Below, piece after piece: positions 36,511 through 48,093 of a stretch of DNA of 64,000 nucleotides (within the stretch, counting starts at the first letter, position 1; every line of letters starts with the position of its first letter). The notes under the pieces were generated by a model. It worked only from the letters and a program-made list of their open reading frames with translations, had not been told where the DNA came from and did no database searches. The position numbers and the translations under genes are program-made. Source of the DNA: Ulva prolifera (taxonomy: Eukaryota; Chlorophyta; Ulvophyceae; Ulvales; Ulvaceae); the NCBI GenBank assembly GCA_023078555.1, contig CM041199.1, forward strand, positions 2,545,101-2,609,100, written 5' to 3'.

Positions 36511-38434
36511 TCATGCCATGACGTGCCCCTCCACGGACTGCCACATTGCAGCATTTAGCCAGGGACTCTGATCATCTGCTGGAGGCACTGGCAGGCCCAC
36601 CGATACATCACCATTGAATATTTTCATCACAAGATTCCTGATTTCATCGCACTTTCTTTTCAAATAAGCGATCCCTTCACAATCGCAAGAGACATTTGCT
36701 ATCCTGGCGGCACACATAGCCGCAGTTGCGCTTGCATATGTGGTCAAATCTTTCTGTGATACTCTGATTCCCGTCAGTAGTGCTGCTTGCGCACCCCATG
36801 CAACGCCCAGAAACGAAAAAGAGCTTTGTAGTGACATTCAACAGGGGAACCTTCACCGTTCAAAACCACACGTACCGCTTTGGGCAGTATGCAAAAGTCT
36901 TGAACTCTTTGAACAGTCTGTCGAGCATCGGAGATAACAACATGTTGAGCCTGCACACGTCATCTGAGGCTCACTCAGCAGGGCTGGTTCAGTATGAGTT
37001 AGCACATTTATGTTCACACCGCGACCACACAGCATGAACATCACTATTTTTGCATCCCGTATCACCTGTGCATTGATGTGCAGAAGCTCTTGCACACAGA
37101 TAGCATCGATGACGTGGGATCTGTCTTTGTCATTGTTTTGCTTGTCAAACATGTGGTCAAGGCGTCACTGGGTAAAGTCGTTTTAGTATAATGGGGCTGG
37201 GGCTCACATCTGCTAGAAAACACACCTTGAACATAGCTCTCCTGATCTTGGAGATGCCTTCTGCACGGCTCAGAGCTGGCGAGCTTGCCGTTCTTGTCGC
37301 TGCTTTGTTTGCCACCATCACCGGTGCTTTCTCGCCATCTGTCTTTGCTTGAACATTTCGTGCCTCTGGCCCCCGCAATACATCACGTCGGACAAAATCT
37401 CGGAAGGGCATGAAGACAGGCAGCGGCGCTTTTGTGTGCTGAAAAATCATAACGAACACCAAGTGAATTGCTGTGTAGAGTCCATCTGGAAGAATATGGT
37501 TGTTCATGTTTGCTGGGACATCCACCACCAGCTGCCCGTGAAGCGAATGTGTTTCCAAATGTGGCAAACAATATAGCGGCGGAGCGGTGCCACCGGTGGC
37601 AGGGACCGTTTCCGTGACAACTCTGTTGCTGTGATCAAGAGGCACGTCCACCTCGGGCATTGCAGCTGACGTGGCCGGAGGGTTGGTCTGTGGCGGGGCA
37701 GTGCCATCTGTGGGAAGCACATTTGTTGTTGGAGCTTCTACATCATCTGCTGCTGCACCGTCCACCTCAGGAGCCGCCACAGGTGAGGGCGGGCTGCCGC
37801 TCTGCTTCGTGGCCGTGCCATCATACGAGGGGGCTCTGTCGTACGGAAGTTCTGTGACACATGTTGGTGATGAACCATCAGCACGTTGTTCCGCTGCCGC
37901 AATCTGGTCCTCAGGTGCAGTAGCAATTAAGGGTGGGACGATCTTGTCCAGCAGAGCTGCACCGGCATTGGAGTGGGAACCGCCCGCACAACCTTCAGTG
38001 TCGCACCCAGGCGCTAATTCATGATTGTTAACATCCGTTGGCGAAGGGTCATGGGCTTCCGATTCTGCAGACCTTACCTCAGGATCCGTGACTGGGAAGG
38101 ACAGGACGGCGTTCGACAGCATGGCGGTACTGTCGGCGTGTGGGGCACCAGTCATTGTTTCGACTGCAACTACACCCGCTGCCGCCGAGACGTCAACAAT
38201 AGGGACATCAGAGTTTCCAACTTCAGTGACCTGTGTTGCCGCAGCATCCGGCACCGGTGGCGCTGTGTGTGAGGGAGGGTCAGTCCATTTCAGTGGAGCT
38301 GCACCATCGCCGGAAGGGGTACCACTGACATCACCTTCGCAGACACACCCTTGCGCCAAGCCATCAGTGGTGGAACCATGGATTTGCAAAGAATCCGAGA
38401 CCGCCCCCGCAAAGCACACCTCAGGCACAGCCAC
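36511..38434 (-). CDS. Uncharacterised protein: Pro/Ala/acidic repeat region plus a conserved-looking C-terminal part, three exons
   Basis: Exons on the minus strand are 38434-37226 (403 codons), 37140-36959 and 36823-36511. Introns are 85 nt (phase 0, TACTAAAAC before the acceptor) and 135 nt (phase 2); TGA ends the protein. The 38434 end is a GTG in an open frame, not a proven start, and an upstream exon is likely. Exon 1 has about five diverged units of 37-60 residues beginning PEV or PED and containing DGTAPP-like runs. A folded-looking part follows (LPDGLYTAIHLVFVMIFQHT). Exons 2 and 3 (VIRDAKIVMFMLCGRG; TYASATAAMCAARIANVS; YLKRKCDEIRNLVMKIF) look like ordinary globular or helical protein. 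The hydrophobic runs are short and do not clearly form membrane spans. No family recognised. Frame continuity through the low-GC exons supports coding. Confidence 0.55.
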
Positions 38435-39369
38435 CGGTGAGAATTGGGCGATTATGGACTGTTCTGTGCCTCAGTAAGGCCTCATACACTAAGATGACGA
38501 GGTCGAAAAAGGGTCTTTTAACTTGCACAATTGATTCTGATCCTGCATTTGAGCTCACACTTTGTTTATGCTGCAGATTACTTCTGATGCAGTGTTGCAG
38601 CGCAGATAAATTATCACAGTTATTGATCTGCATTTGATAAAAATTGATAATATACTCAAACTCGCATTTTGCGAAACGCATCCCTCGAGAAACACTGTTT
38701 AGCAATGAGGCCTGCGCGGGCCTGGGCATCGTTCGGAGTGGGGAAAGATAATCACGACATGAGCACTCAATGCTAACTGCCTGCAGCGTGGCTGGATGCA
38801 ACGAACAGTGTTGCATGGATGTGAACTGCTGCGAGTAGTTGGTGGCGAGTACTCCAGCAGTGCAGCCGGACCACACTAGCACAGAAGATGAAAAGATGGT
38901 CGATGATTTGAGGTAGCGCGCTCATGGAGATTACAGGCCGTCCGTAACTAGTGTCGGTGTGTGTCAAGTCTTAGGATGTCGAGAGGAAAGAATCACAATA
39001 GAAATAATCTCGATGACATGTAACACCACGGGTAGGAACACTATCTGCGGGGTCAAACGGTACACATTCCTGCGCCGCTGTCAACCTACACAACGCAAAA
39101 GGCACATATCAGTCTTATCCCCTAGCTCTTGCTATGGCGAGTTGATCATCATCTTGTCTCCCATAGCAGTACAAAACCACCCTCGTAGCTAATACATCGT
39201 AGCAGCCCTGGAAGCACCTCCCTGAAAAAGTTGTTGCACGTTCTCAGAGGAGGTCAGTGTCATCATCGAAATCTGAGAGATCTTTTTAGAAATGCCGCGG
39301 CACCGCCGCAGCCAGCGAGTGCGTGTCTCACGCGAGCTGCGCTGCGAGACCATTTGCGGCGCTGACGAG
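38435..39369. other. No supported gene
   Basis: A minus-strand stretch at about 38.52-38.65 kb (FEYIINFYQMQIN; FFDLVILVYEALL) reads plausibly and could be an upstream exon of the minus-strand gene ending at 36511, but the junction is not clear. The rest shows nothing recognisable. Confidence 0.35.
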
Positions 39370-40020
39370 CGGGCACACGCGTCATCCCCACGGCCTGCGC
39401 AGACCCACCCGGCCAGCCGCGGCAACTACCGCTGGACTCACGCGTCACCCCCATGGCCTGCGCAGACCCACCCGGCCAGCCGCGGCAACTAGCGCTGGGG
39501 TCATGCGTCACCCCCATGGCCTGCGCAGACCCACCCGGCCAGCCGCGGCAACTACCGCTGGACTCACGTGTCACCCCCATGGCCTGCGCAGACCCACCCG
39601 GCCAGCCGCGGCACCTACCGCTGGGCTCACGCGTCACCCCCATGGCCTGCGCAGACCCGCCCGGCCAGCAGCGGCAACTACCGCTGGACTCACGCGTCAC
39701 CCCCATGGCCTGCGCAGACCCACCCGGCCAGCCGCGGCAACTAGCGCTGGGGTCATGCGTCACCCCCATGGCCTGCGCAGACCCACCCGGCCAGCCGCGG
39801 CAACTACCGCTGGACTCACGTGTCACCCCCATGGCCTGCGCAGACCCACCCGGCCAGCCGCGGCACCTACCGCCGGACTCACGCGTCACCCCCACGGCCT
39901 GCGCAGACCCACCCGGCCAGCCGCGGCAACTACCGCTGGGCTCACGCATCACCCCCACGGCCTGCGCAGACCCGCCCGGCCAGCCGCGGCAACTACCGCT
40001 GGACTCACGTGTCATCACCG
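39370..40020 (+). repeat. 63-bp minisatellite array, about ten units with a four-unit higher-order period
   Basis: Units contain CCCACCCGGCCAGCCGCG. Variant positions (AACTACC or AACTAGC or ACCTACC; CTGGACTCAC or CTGGGGTCAT) recur in the same order twice, giving a 252-bp higher-order repeat (about 39.44-39.69 and 39.69-39.94 kb). The same unit forms the short array at 31.35 kb. All six frames stay largely open by periodicity alone, so no protein is inferred. Confidence 0.9.
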
Positions 40021-40231
40021 TGGCCTGTGCGGACCACCCATTCGATCGCTGTTAGGAGCTGAGCGCTGCGCTCTTCATGCATGCTGCATGGCTTGCTGGA
40101 AATGTTGCAACATGGTGTCATACAAGACGTTCCGGATTCAGAGTGTACATAGATCACCTGCACATGCAAGACACGGCCGTCACCACAGAATAACACCCTG
40201 ACATCGCCGCGCCCCAACCTCGCTAGCTCCT

Positions 40232-40855
40232 CTACAGACCGACATCCGCACCCACATGCATGCAGCCACCCCATATCGCGGCACGACTCCAGCGAAAGCC
40301 ACGGCGCATGTCCGGGCCTCCAGGCACTTGAACACACAACTGCCGGGCCTCCGCCGACCGCAATTCGCTGGGGGGCTTGCAAGCCTCCTCACCCGTACCC
40401 GCCACAGAGCAGTGCCCGCCGCAGGCAGCATGCATCACCACCGGCCCACTTCGCAGTGCGCTGAATGCATCGTCGACACGGTGGCACGTTGGGAACATGC
40501 GCAGGCCGGACGCCACGGCGACAGGCGAAGCAAGCGCTCGCACTTTCGCCGAGCCTAGGAGCCACAGAGCAGCAGAGCTCTCAAGGAGGCAACGCAGTAT
40601 GGGCAGCGCGGCGCAGCGAGCTGCTCGGGACGCGAGGTCATCGGACACGATCACAAGTCGCTTCAACGCTGCCTGACCCGGTATATGTGCCATCAGTGGG
40701 GTAGCGGCGGGCTTTCGGCCAGCCATGCAGGTGCGCTCCCGGCACCGCGGCGTGGAACAAATGGGAAGCATGTCCTCCTGGAACAACCGTCTAGAAGCAA
40801 TGGCATATCCCCAGCCACAATCAGCAACATCTTCTGAAATGACAATCTGGTCCAC
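40232..40855 (-). CDS. Possible protein-coding exon, function unknown
   Basis: A 207-codon minus-strand frame opens with GTG, so a preceding exon would be needed. It has mixed, non-repetitive composition (DQIVISEDVADCGWGYAIASR; KRLVIVSDDLASRAARC). The segment is GC-rich, where long frames are common by chance, and plus-strand frames overlap it. No domain recognised. Confidence 0.25.
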   Translation of the reverse strand: MDQIVISEDVADCGWGYAIASRRLFQEDMLPICSTPRCRERTCMAGRKPAATPLMAHIPGQAALKRLVIVSDDLASRAARCAALPILRCLLESSAALWLLGSAKVRALASPVAVASGLRMFPTCHRVDDAFSALRSGPVVMHAACGGHCSVAGTGEEACKPPSELRSAEARQLCVQVPGGPDMRRGFRWSRAAIWGGCMHVGADVGL

Positions 40856-41384
40856 GCGGCTTGCGCGTACGTCTCATGCGATATTTGGAGTACAGTGAAA
40901 GCTCCGGCGCCTGCAGGGCCTCACTGCTTGTGCTTGCGCCGGTCAGCAGACCCCGCCGAGGACATGCCTCTGCCGAGGTCATATGTCTGGGCCCGAGCGC
41001 GTGGGGGTTGGTGCGTTCGGCGAGCAGGGCTGGCTGCTGGCGGACGGTGCTGTGTGGACGCGATGCGATTGCCGATGATTCTGTGTTGGGTGACGGATGC
41101 GGTGAGGCTAGGTGGTACTGGATTGCTGCGTGGTGACTATGGAACTGCCTGCGTCTTCGTGCCTGTCCTCACACCCGATCGAGATGTGGTCCAGGTCCTC
41201 TGAAGATGTCAATGTCTGGCAAGGGTGTGACTCCTAATAAGGAAAGCCAGACATCTGTTGGCTTCAGTGTGCACAATCAAACCAAAAGAATTAAGCAGTT
41301 CTCAGCGGCACGAGCGATGTGTACCTGTGGGTGATCAGCGCATGCAATAGCTTCGAAGCAAAACGGCATCCACGTGAGTACCTT

Positions 41385-42600
41385 CCGATGGGCGTGTATG
41401 TGTATGTTTAACGGTGTGCTTCTAAAGTGTGTCAGCTGGGAATTGAGCTGCGAGAGATCTGATCATGGCTCTTGCAAGGAGGTTGGTGGCAGGCTGGGTT
41501 ACATCAAGGATGAAGATTTCGTGGCAGGCAGCACTATCGAAGAAGCAACGCAAGAAGGTCCAGGCTGTGTGCCCTGGCAAGTGTAGGGGCTTTGTCTGCA
41601 ACCAATTTGTTTCGTGTTGACTGGAAAGTGATCTTTCACAGGTAGTGTCTGGTATTCAGGCCTGGCTTCACAGGCACATACAGTGTCATTGTGCCTCTGG
41701 ATGAAAGCATGATATTTACAACTATGTTGTCAGTGACATATTTCTTCGGTGTTCATCATGCTTTCCGTAAGGCACATGCAATTGAGCTGGGAGCACATGA
41801 GCGACACAGTGTCCGTGGATGCTGCAGCTGGCGCAGCGGAAGCGCATCGCAGCAGCTGAGAATGTCAAGCACAGCAAACGATTGCAACGCGCATGCAAAA
41901 CTCAAACAGAAGCCAGCGCACAAGCACAGCACCTGGGCTCCAGTCGCAACGTCGCGCTGAGCGAGCTGGATATGTATTCACTCGATCATGCTTGCTTCCT
42001 GACTGATGTCGATGTGCCGGTCTTGGGGCTCGGGTTAGGGTCTGTTCAGGCATGCGCATACCTGTGAACGGTTTGCGCAACTCAGGGACAGCTCAGCATG
42101 TGTCACGCTCGGATGATTGATAGTGTCCCTTCTTGACTCCGACGCAATAGCAGTCTCTTCGGGGAACTTGGTTCGCACCGTTCGCGGCGGCATTACATTG
42201 TTGGCATAAGCAATGGCGCACTGAGCATCCCGTGCAGCAGATGCGGGTAATGGGCAGTGGTTCTCGATATACGCACAGGGCATCGCGAGCAGGATCGAGA
42301 TGACTGCTGTGGGTCAGCACGTAGCAACCGACAGCATTCGATCATGCAGCAACCAACGGTTGGCAATGACTGTTCCGTGCGTCGCGACGCATGTGACTCA
42401 GCATGCCAGCGTGGCTACTAGGTGCAGAGATTGCATCTTGGAAACGGCTGTGTGCGTTCAAATGCTAACAGGCATGTTGCTATGGCCTCGCGGTCGTGCC
42501 CTGGGAGATCCCTGCAGTGACCGGCTTACGGTCATACATTCTGCAAGTGTCGTGCGCAAAAAGGTGTTGCATTAGCTAACTATAGTTGTTCACGGTTCTG
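41385..42600 (+). repeat. Diverged third copy of the start of the duplicated unit
   Basis: The order of landmarks matches 11.53-12.4 kb and 21.44-22.4 kb: a GTGTATGTGTATG word, CTCTTGCAAGGAGG, a GCAGCTGGCGCAGCGG block, CACCTGGGCTCCAGTCG, then a CAGTCTCTTCGGGGA block corresponding to CAGTCCTTCGGAGGG. It is clearly more diverged than units A and B are from each other. A stretch at 41.82-41.95 kb reads as a basic helix (LAQRKRIAAAENVK). No complete gene. Confidence 0.55.
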
Positions 42601-44095
42601 TGCACATCTACGTTGACAACTTCAGGCGCTGTATGGCAAGTTGTGCATACTTCACATTTATCTCCCAGCTTGCTGTCATAGGATCTGAAACTTGTAAAAG
42701 TGAAACTGTCAAGTTCTCTGCGTCAGCTCTGTCGTATGTATAGGCTCGCTTCAGTACAGCCAGTACTTCGCTTCCAACTTGTGCCTGCCTGCGCTAAATT
42801 TTGATCTGAAGTCGTCGGGTACCGATAAATTACGAAGAAAGGTTCGCAACCAGCTGCAAATGCCATTCGCCTGCATCGCGTGTCCAATCCGACCTGCTGT
42901 GCTACACCGAGCCAGCAGCAGGCAGAGCGCTGTATGCTGTCTTTGCAGAAACGCATCTATTTAGCAGCATTCGATCAACCTAACGAACAACAAGAACGCT
43001 TGGGGACGCTTGGATGCTAACGTACATTGACTAGACACGGTGGACAGACTCGGTGGACAAACACGTTGGCTGGCTCAAATTCATTCAAATACGGTGGATC
43101 GGCAAGCAACGATTTGGCACACAAAGCGCATAAGTGACAGAAACGGCTGCTACTGGACATCAGGTGCCTGCCACTTGTGACCTTGCTGCTGCATGCACGC
43201 CTTGCTCGCAATCATATCAGAGCTACAGTGGAGAAATACGATTGTCCGTACAATAGACGGTCTTGGATATCTTTCTGAAATAATAATCTACCGCACTGTG
43301 GATCAGAGTATATCTCTTGACATGCCATACCCTGGTAGAGCAAAGCACATGGCAAGTGGTTTACAGAGCTCTGCAGCAGTGTGTGTTGTCGATAAGATTT
43401 ACCCCTGATGTCGTTCAAAAATCAGCAAGGCTACTCTGCTAAGGGCTGAATCTTTCCGCGAGATATCCCGCCGTGCTGGCGTATTTTTTAAGCGATGCCG
43501 ACAACTGAAATTCTGCGATGAAGCCGTCAAGCATTAACATTGCAAGGCTTCATACACACTGACACTCTTGAGAGCAGGATTACATTGAAAGGGATCTGGC
43601 TGGCGAGTGTCAGCTAGAGCTACGGCTTAGCGAACTATATATCTAGCTCATCAGGGTTACCAAGGCTTGAGCCTGCCCCTTCAGCACGTGTGGCACACCT
43701 CGCAGCAATCGTGCAGCACCTTCGTCACGATCACGCATGTTTTTTGTGGAGCCCGAAGAATGAGGAAAGAGAAGCGAAACGAACAACGCTCGCAACATCA
43801 AACATCGAATAGATCTGGTCATGTCATGCTGCACTCTACAGAGGACACCCATACTGGAAAACATGCAGGGCACACATGCCGTGCGCCATACTTAACACGG
43901 TTTGCGCCGTTCAGGAGGCAGCAGCGGTGCAGAAAAAGAGATGCTTGTGATGGCTGGTCCAGCCCCGTGCATACCGTTGGCAGTTATGTTGCGCGTTACA
44001 AGGGCCCCAGCAGCCCCCTGTCGCACCCAATTTAAACCAAGCTTCACTCCGGTGGCCACACTAGGGCCCTAGCTGTAAGCCCTAGAGTGTAATAT
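42601..44095. other. No supported gene
   Basis: Lower-GC sequence with only short frames. No repeats of note were seen. Confidence 0.45.
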
Positions 44096-44352
44096 TGAGT
44101 GTAGGGTGTTGGTGTATGCCTGTGCTGGCATACACATCGGTAAACTTGCGTCACACATTCAGCACACCTGAGCTCACCACTCTGACACTTAAGATCACAC
44201 AACTCTAAATTTTGAGTATGTGGATGCACATATGGCAGAGACTATGGCTGCCAATTTACAGCTTCAGTCTCTGCACATTGAGTGCACGTTGATGGTCTAT
44301 GCTTGTGCTGGCACACAACACGGCAAATCTGCGGCACTCGCACAGCACACCC
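44096..44352 (+). repeat. Diverged direct duplication, spacing about 182 bp
   Basis: The block around GTATGCCTGTGCTGGCA through CAGCACACC (about 44.10-44.17 kb) recurs as CTATGCTTGTGCTGGCA through CAGCACACC (about 44.28-44.35 kb). Confidence 0.65.
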
Positions 44353-44482
44353 GTTGATGTGGTGAACGTGTCCAACGCGCCCAACGTACGCACGTGCGCA
44401 CGTCAGGAGATTGACACCCACGGCGCACCCCACAGCATGACAGACACCCACCGAATCCACACCCACGCACCCACATGTCAAG

Positions 44483-44523
<41 letters not shown>

Positions 44524-44692
44524 ACAGCTCCAGCCGCAGTTACTCGCAGCCTTGTGCTGGCACGCAAAATGACCCCGCCGCCCGCGCGGCGGCCCAAGCT
44601 GGCACCCCGGCCGTTGCCGGCCCGACGCACAAGTTGCCGGGAAGGGGGCCTTCGCCGGCCCCCTCAGCCCCCCCCCCCCCCCCCCCCCCCCC
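44483..44692 (+). repeat. Very long C tracts (41 and 25 nt)
   Basis: A 41-C run at 44483-44523 and a 25-C run at 44668-44692 are separated by GC-rich unique sequence. On the minus strand they are G tracts like those in the genes at 32.8 and 46.9 kb. They could lie in an intron or untranslated region of an unseen minus-strand gene. Frames across them merely encode Pro or Gly runs. Confidence 0.9.
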
Positions 44693-45247
44693 TCCCCCTC
44701 TTGCGCCGGATGCCACTACAGTAGCAGTGTGCGCAACATGCATCATGCGCAATGATTTTGGACAGCTGTGCATGATCCATGCATGTGTTCGCACAACTGT
44801 AGGTCGCGAAGGCTGCAGCTCTACGCAACGCCATGGCGAGTGATGCGCAGAGGCTTCCTCGCGTTGCCGTCATCAGTTCCGTGTTGTTGCACATGTGCTC
44901 GCATGCATGGGGCTGGAAGCACAAATGGGGGCCGGCGGCCGAGTTGTCTTGACGGCCAAGCTCTCATCATTGATTGACGTATAAGCTATAGCCAATTATT
45001 TCAATCAAATAGCAATGTGACATTGATGTGATGAGCGCCACAACCATGATCTGCGCTGTCCGGTGCGGTCAAGCAGGCGACCACTGAACCTCGATTGATC
45101 TGACTGATTGTCCCTTGTGCCGCTGTACCGCTGTAGAATAGCCGGAAAACCGAAACAATAATGTCGGCGACTGGTCATGGCATATGCCGTAGTGAATCTT
45201 TACATCCACTACGGTGAGCAATTCAGATCTATAACCAAGTGGTGGTC

Positions 45248-47567
45248 ATGCAGAGCACGAGTATGAGCTCCGGTGAAATCGACGATAGCCGCATCACAGG
45301 CTCCACGAGCACAGTCCAAAAGGCATCCAGCAGCTGCTCGGACGCAGCTCCAGTTGCATTTGCAGATGGCAACCTCGGGATGGGTGAAGAATCAGACAGC
45401 TCGACCCGGAAAGCTGCAGATGATCCTTTGAGGAGGTCTGTCACGCCCGTTCCAGGAATCGGGCCTGAGACGAACCATGAGAAGCACTGCCTGCATTCGC
45501 AGCCGTTTGCAATCGGTGATGAAGAGGATTCCAATAAGGGTGAGGCCCGTGTTGCCATGTGATATTTGCACACAGGTGCTGTGAAAAGAGCTGGTCCTTG
45601 TGAACTGGCAGCTGATGGACATGCGTTCATGTGCAGAGAACCACACACCCTGCAAAGCCGGGGTTCACCCCGCAACACAGGCCACGGGCGAGATTGCTTG
45701 TGGCAGCCACCACGAACAGCCAAGGTTTGTGTACGTGGACGCCACCCTGCTACAGACGACTAATCAAGAGCTGACACTCCGCATGGAGGAGTGCTCGGTG
45801 CTTAGAACCGCGCAAGTAGCAGCCGAGGAGCAGGGAGAGAGGCATCTCAAGCGGCTCATCTTTGAGAGGGAGTGCCGCATCGGCGCCGAAGCGCGTGCCC
45901 TACAGGCAGACCGAGCCACGGTCGCCGCCATATCACTGTTCTTTCACATGGCAAAGGTCGTGGCGGAGGAGCAGGACAACAGCAGGGCCCTAGTAGCTCG
46001 CATGAAGGAGGTGGAGCAGGGCAGCTCAGATGGCAGGAGGGCAGATGACATGACGCACAATGAGATGGGAGAAGGTGAGGGTGACCTGGCCGTGGTCACT
46101 GCGAGGGCCGTGGCGATGGAAAAGGATCGCGACATTGTCCTTCGTTGGTGGCGGGAGCTGTGGGAAGCACATCGCGCTGTCAAAGCAAAGATGGCGGCAG
46201 CGGAGTGTGCACATGCTGCTCCTGGAGATGCACAGGCAGCGGAGGCTATGCGTGACGGTGAAAATGTATGCAACAAGTGCCAGCGTAAGACAGCGGCAAT
46301 ATTGGAGGCTGAAGTGGAGACGGCGAACACGCGCGCCGACGATGCGGAGGCTGCCGTCGCGCAACTCAGCGAGGAGATCGAAGACTTGAGGACCGTTGCA
46401 CACAGACGAGCCAGCGGAGGTGCAAGTCACGGCCGTAGCGCAGGGTTATGTTCCGGCATCAGGCAGTGGGCGCTGCGACTGGTCCTTGTCATGGCTGCTT
46501 GCGCCGTGTTCATGGATGCGTTCAGCACGGATGTCGATGCGGACATCTGCACAACTGTGTCGCCCATGTGGCATTTGGTGCATGATACCTGTGCCATCGA
46601 AGCCCCCGACGTGATTGACGACAACGTCTCTGGTCATGTGAGCATGCTGGACGCTGTCACCGTCACACAGGTGCCTGACAAGGCCGCACAGCCGATGCTG
46701 AAGACTGTTGGGGACACTGCTGCTCTTATGGCCGACGTGCACGCGACAAGCTCGGCGCTTTCTGCTTTCACGAAAGTTCTGAGGATTGACTTCAGTCCCG
46801 CCACATGTAGCAGTCTGCAGACAGAGGTACGATTCTGCAGTGTGGTCATGGGCGGGTTTGGGGGGGGGGGGGGGGGGGGGGGGGCTGGATCAAGGGGGAC
46901 CGATCAATGCTGCTGCACTCCCGGGCAACACCGACGCAATTGTCGTTGCACAGTGCATGCTAAAAGCAGCTGCTTGTGTTCATTTGCATATCGATATCAA
47001 GATTCCAGGTGGTGGTCAACATGATATGACTCCCCGCACATTGTCCTCTACACTGCATGCAGAAACCCCAAAACACCGTGGATAGCACGCTGTAATCGCC
47101 TTGAAAAGCAGGAAACGGTTTGTGTATCACTGCAGGTAGCTGTTACTGGCTCTGAGGTGTACGCGCATGAACAGGATGCTACACATCGTGTACGAGCAGA
47201 CAAGCAAGAGACGACAGTGAATATGCTGCTGCTAGGAGTATCTGCTTGCGAGAGCGACAGCGATCAGCAGACCAATGTGGAGCAGCAGGGGAGTGAGGCA
47301 GTAACAGGTCATACCCAAACAAGCTATAACTTTCCAGAGGAGACCATGTTACCAACTTGCACCATCGAGCAGTTCCAGCAAGATGAGCCTCGGGACGACG
47401 TCGTGATGTACATCACAGCAGGGGATGCCTACAAGATGGTCATGTTCATCCTGGGGATTCTCAGTTTCCGAGGATATTGGGTGGATGGACTACGTCTGAA
47501 ACTGCTTGCGCTACTTGCCAGTGGTTTGTTCGTGCGATGGTGCATCTACAAGTTGATTGGTACATGA
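45248..47567 (+). CDS. Coiled-coil protein with membrane spans (family member 2), three exons
   Basis: Exons are 45248-45539, 45637-46826 and 47136-47567, giving 637 aa. Intron 1 is 97 nt, phase 1 (GTGAGG donor, TGTGCAG acceptor); intron 2 is 309 nt, phase 0, and contains a 25-G tract. Exon 1 is a Ser/Thr/acidic leader (MSSGEIDDSRITG) ending DSNK. Exon 2 begins ENHTPCKAG, then has a long charged helix (about residues 125-350: LTLRMEE, VAAEEQGERHLKRL, ADDAEAAVAQLSEEIEDL), then a membrane span near 370-392 (ALRLVLVMAACAVFM) and a Cys-containing segment. Exon 3 is acidic, then very hydrophobic at its end (MVMFILGILSF; LKLLALLASGLFV), giving one or two further spans. Reading straight through the G tract instead of splicing gives a Gly/Cys tail without similarity to its relatives. 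The family is not recognised. Confidence 0.65.
46860..46884 (+). repeat. 25-G tract in intron 2 of the coiled-coil gene
   Basis: Uninterrupted G run 33 nt after the splice donor, on the coding strand. Confidence 0.9.
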
Positions 47568-47720
47568 TAGTCATAGATTCCAGGGCACATTATCATGTAT
47601 ACACGGCCAATGCACAACGATGAAGCAGCATAGCAATGTGTCATACGTGCGAGGTGTGTATGGTGACAACGGCGCTGTCTACCGAATAGATGCAAAATGC
47701 TGTCCTCTGCACATGCAAAC

Positions 47721-48093
47721 TCAACATGATAGATGATGCGTGAATGCCGAAAGCACGAGTGTGCATTGTGTCGCGTACAAAGCGCCGGACTCGTTTGTGC
47801 CAGGCCTCGCTGCCACGCAGAAGAACAAAGCAGAGGACCAAATAATAAATTTGTGGAGCACCTTGAGACCCAGAAGAGTCAATGAAAGGTGTGTCGGAGC
47901 GAGCTGCAAATGCTCCTCAGCAGTAGCCCAAACCCTGTCCATTAGAGGTTTCTCAGTCAACAGGCAACACACATGGCATCTCGCTAAGCTGTTGCCAATC
48001 TCGCAGTTCATACAGATGTGTGCACGACAACGGCACCTGTCTAGGTCATGAGAAATGGGCTGTGACTCAAGACATCTGCTCAGAAGCTGCAGA
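47721..48093 (-). CDS. Possible Cys-rich (zinc-binding-like) membrane protein exon
   Basis: The frame is open from an acceptor-like TCTGCAG at about 48094 down to a stop at 47721. It encodes CRCRAHICMNCE, then CHVCC, a set of Cys/His pairs that could bind zinc. A hydrophobic segment follows (FIIWSSALFFCVAA). It is convergent with the gene ending at 47567. A first exon would be needed. The combination of Cys spacing and a membrane span suggests coding, but no named family fits. Confidence 0.35.

Noticed and set aside
32778..40020. CRISPR-like repeat arrays
   Set aside because: The repeats are contiguous or coding minisatellites without unique spacers, in a eukaryotic genome.
39323..40201. Long open frames (200-290 codons) across the minisatellite on both strands
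   Set aside because: The repeat unit is 63 bp, a multiple of three, so any stop-free unit stays open in every frame. There is no flanking exon support.
44299..44843. Frames encoding long proline runs (plus) or glycine runs (minus)
   Set aside because: They arise purely from the C tracts and have no splice support or conserved flanks.
46827..47024. Continuation of the coiled-coil protein through the 25-G tract to a Gly/Cys-rich tail
   Set aside because: A GAG|GTACGA donor and a CTGCAG acceptor at equal phase remove the tract and join an exon with acidic and membrane-spanning sequence, which fits the family better.
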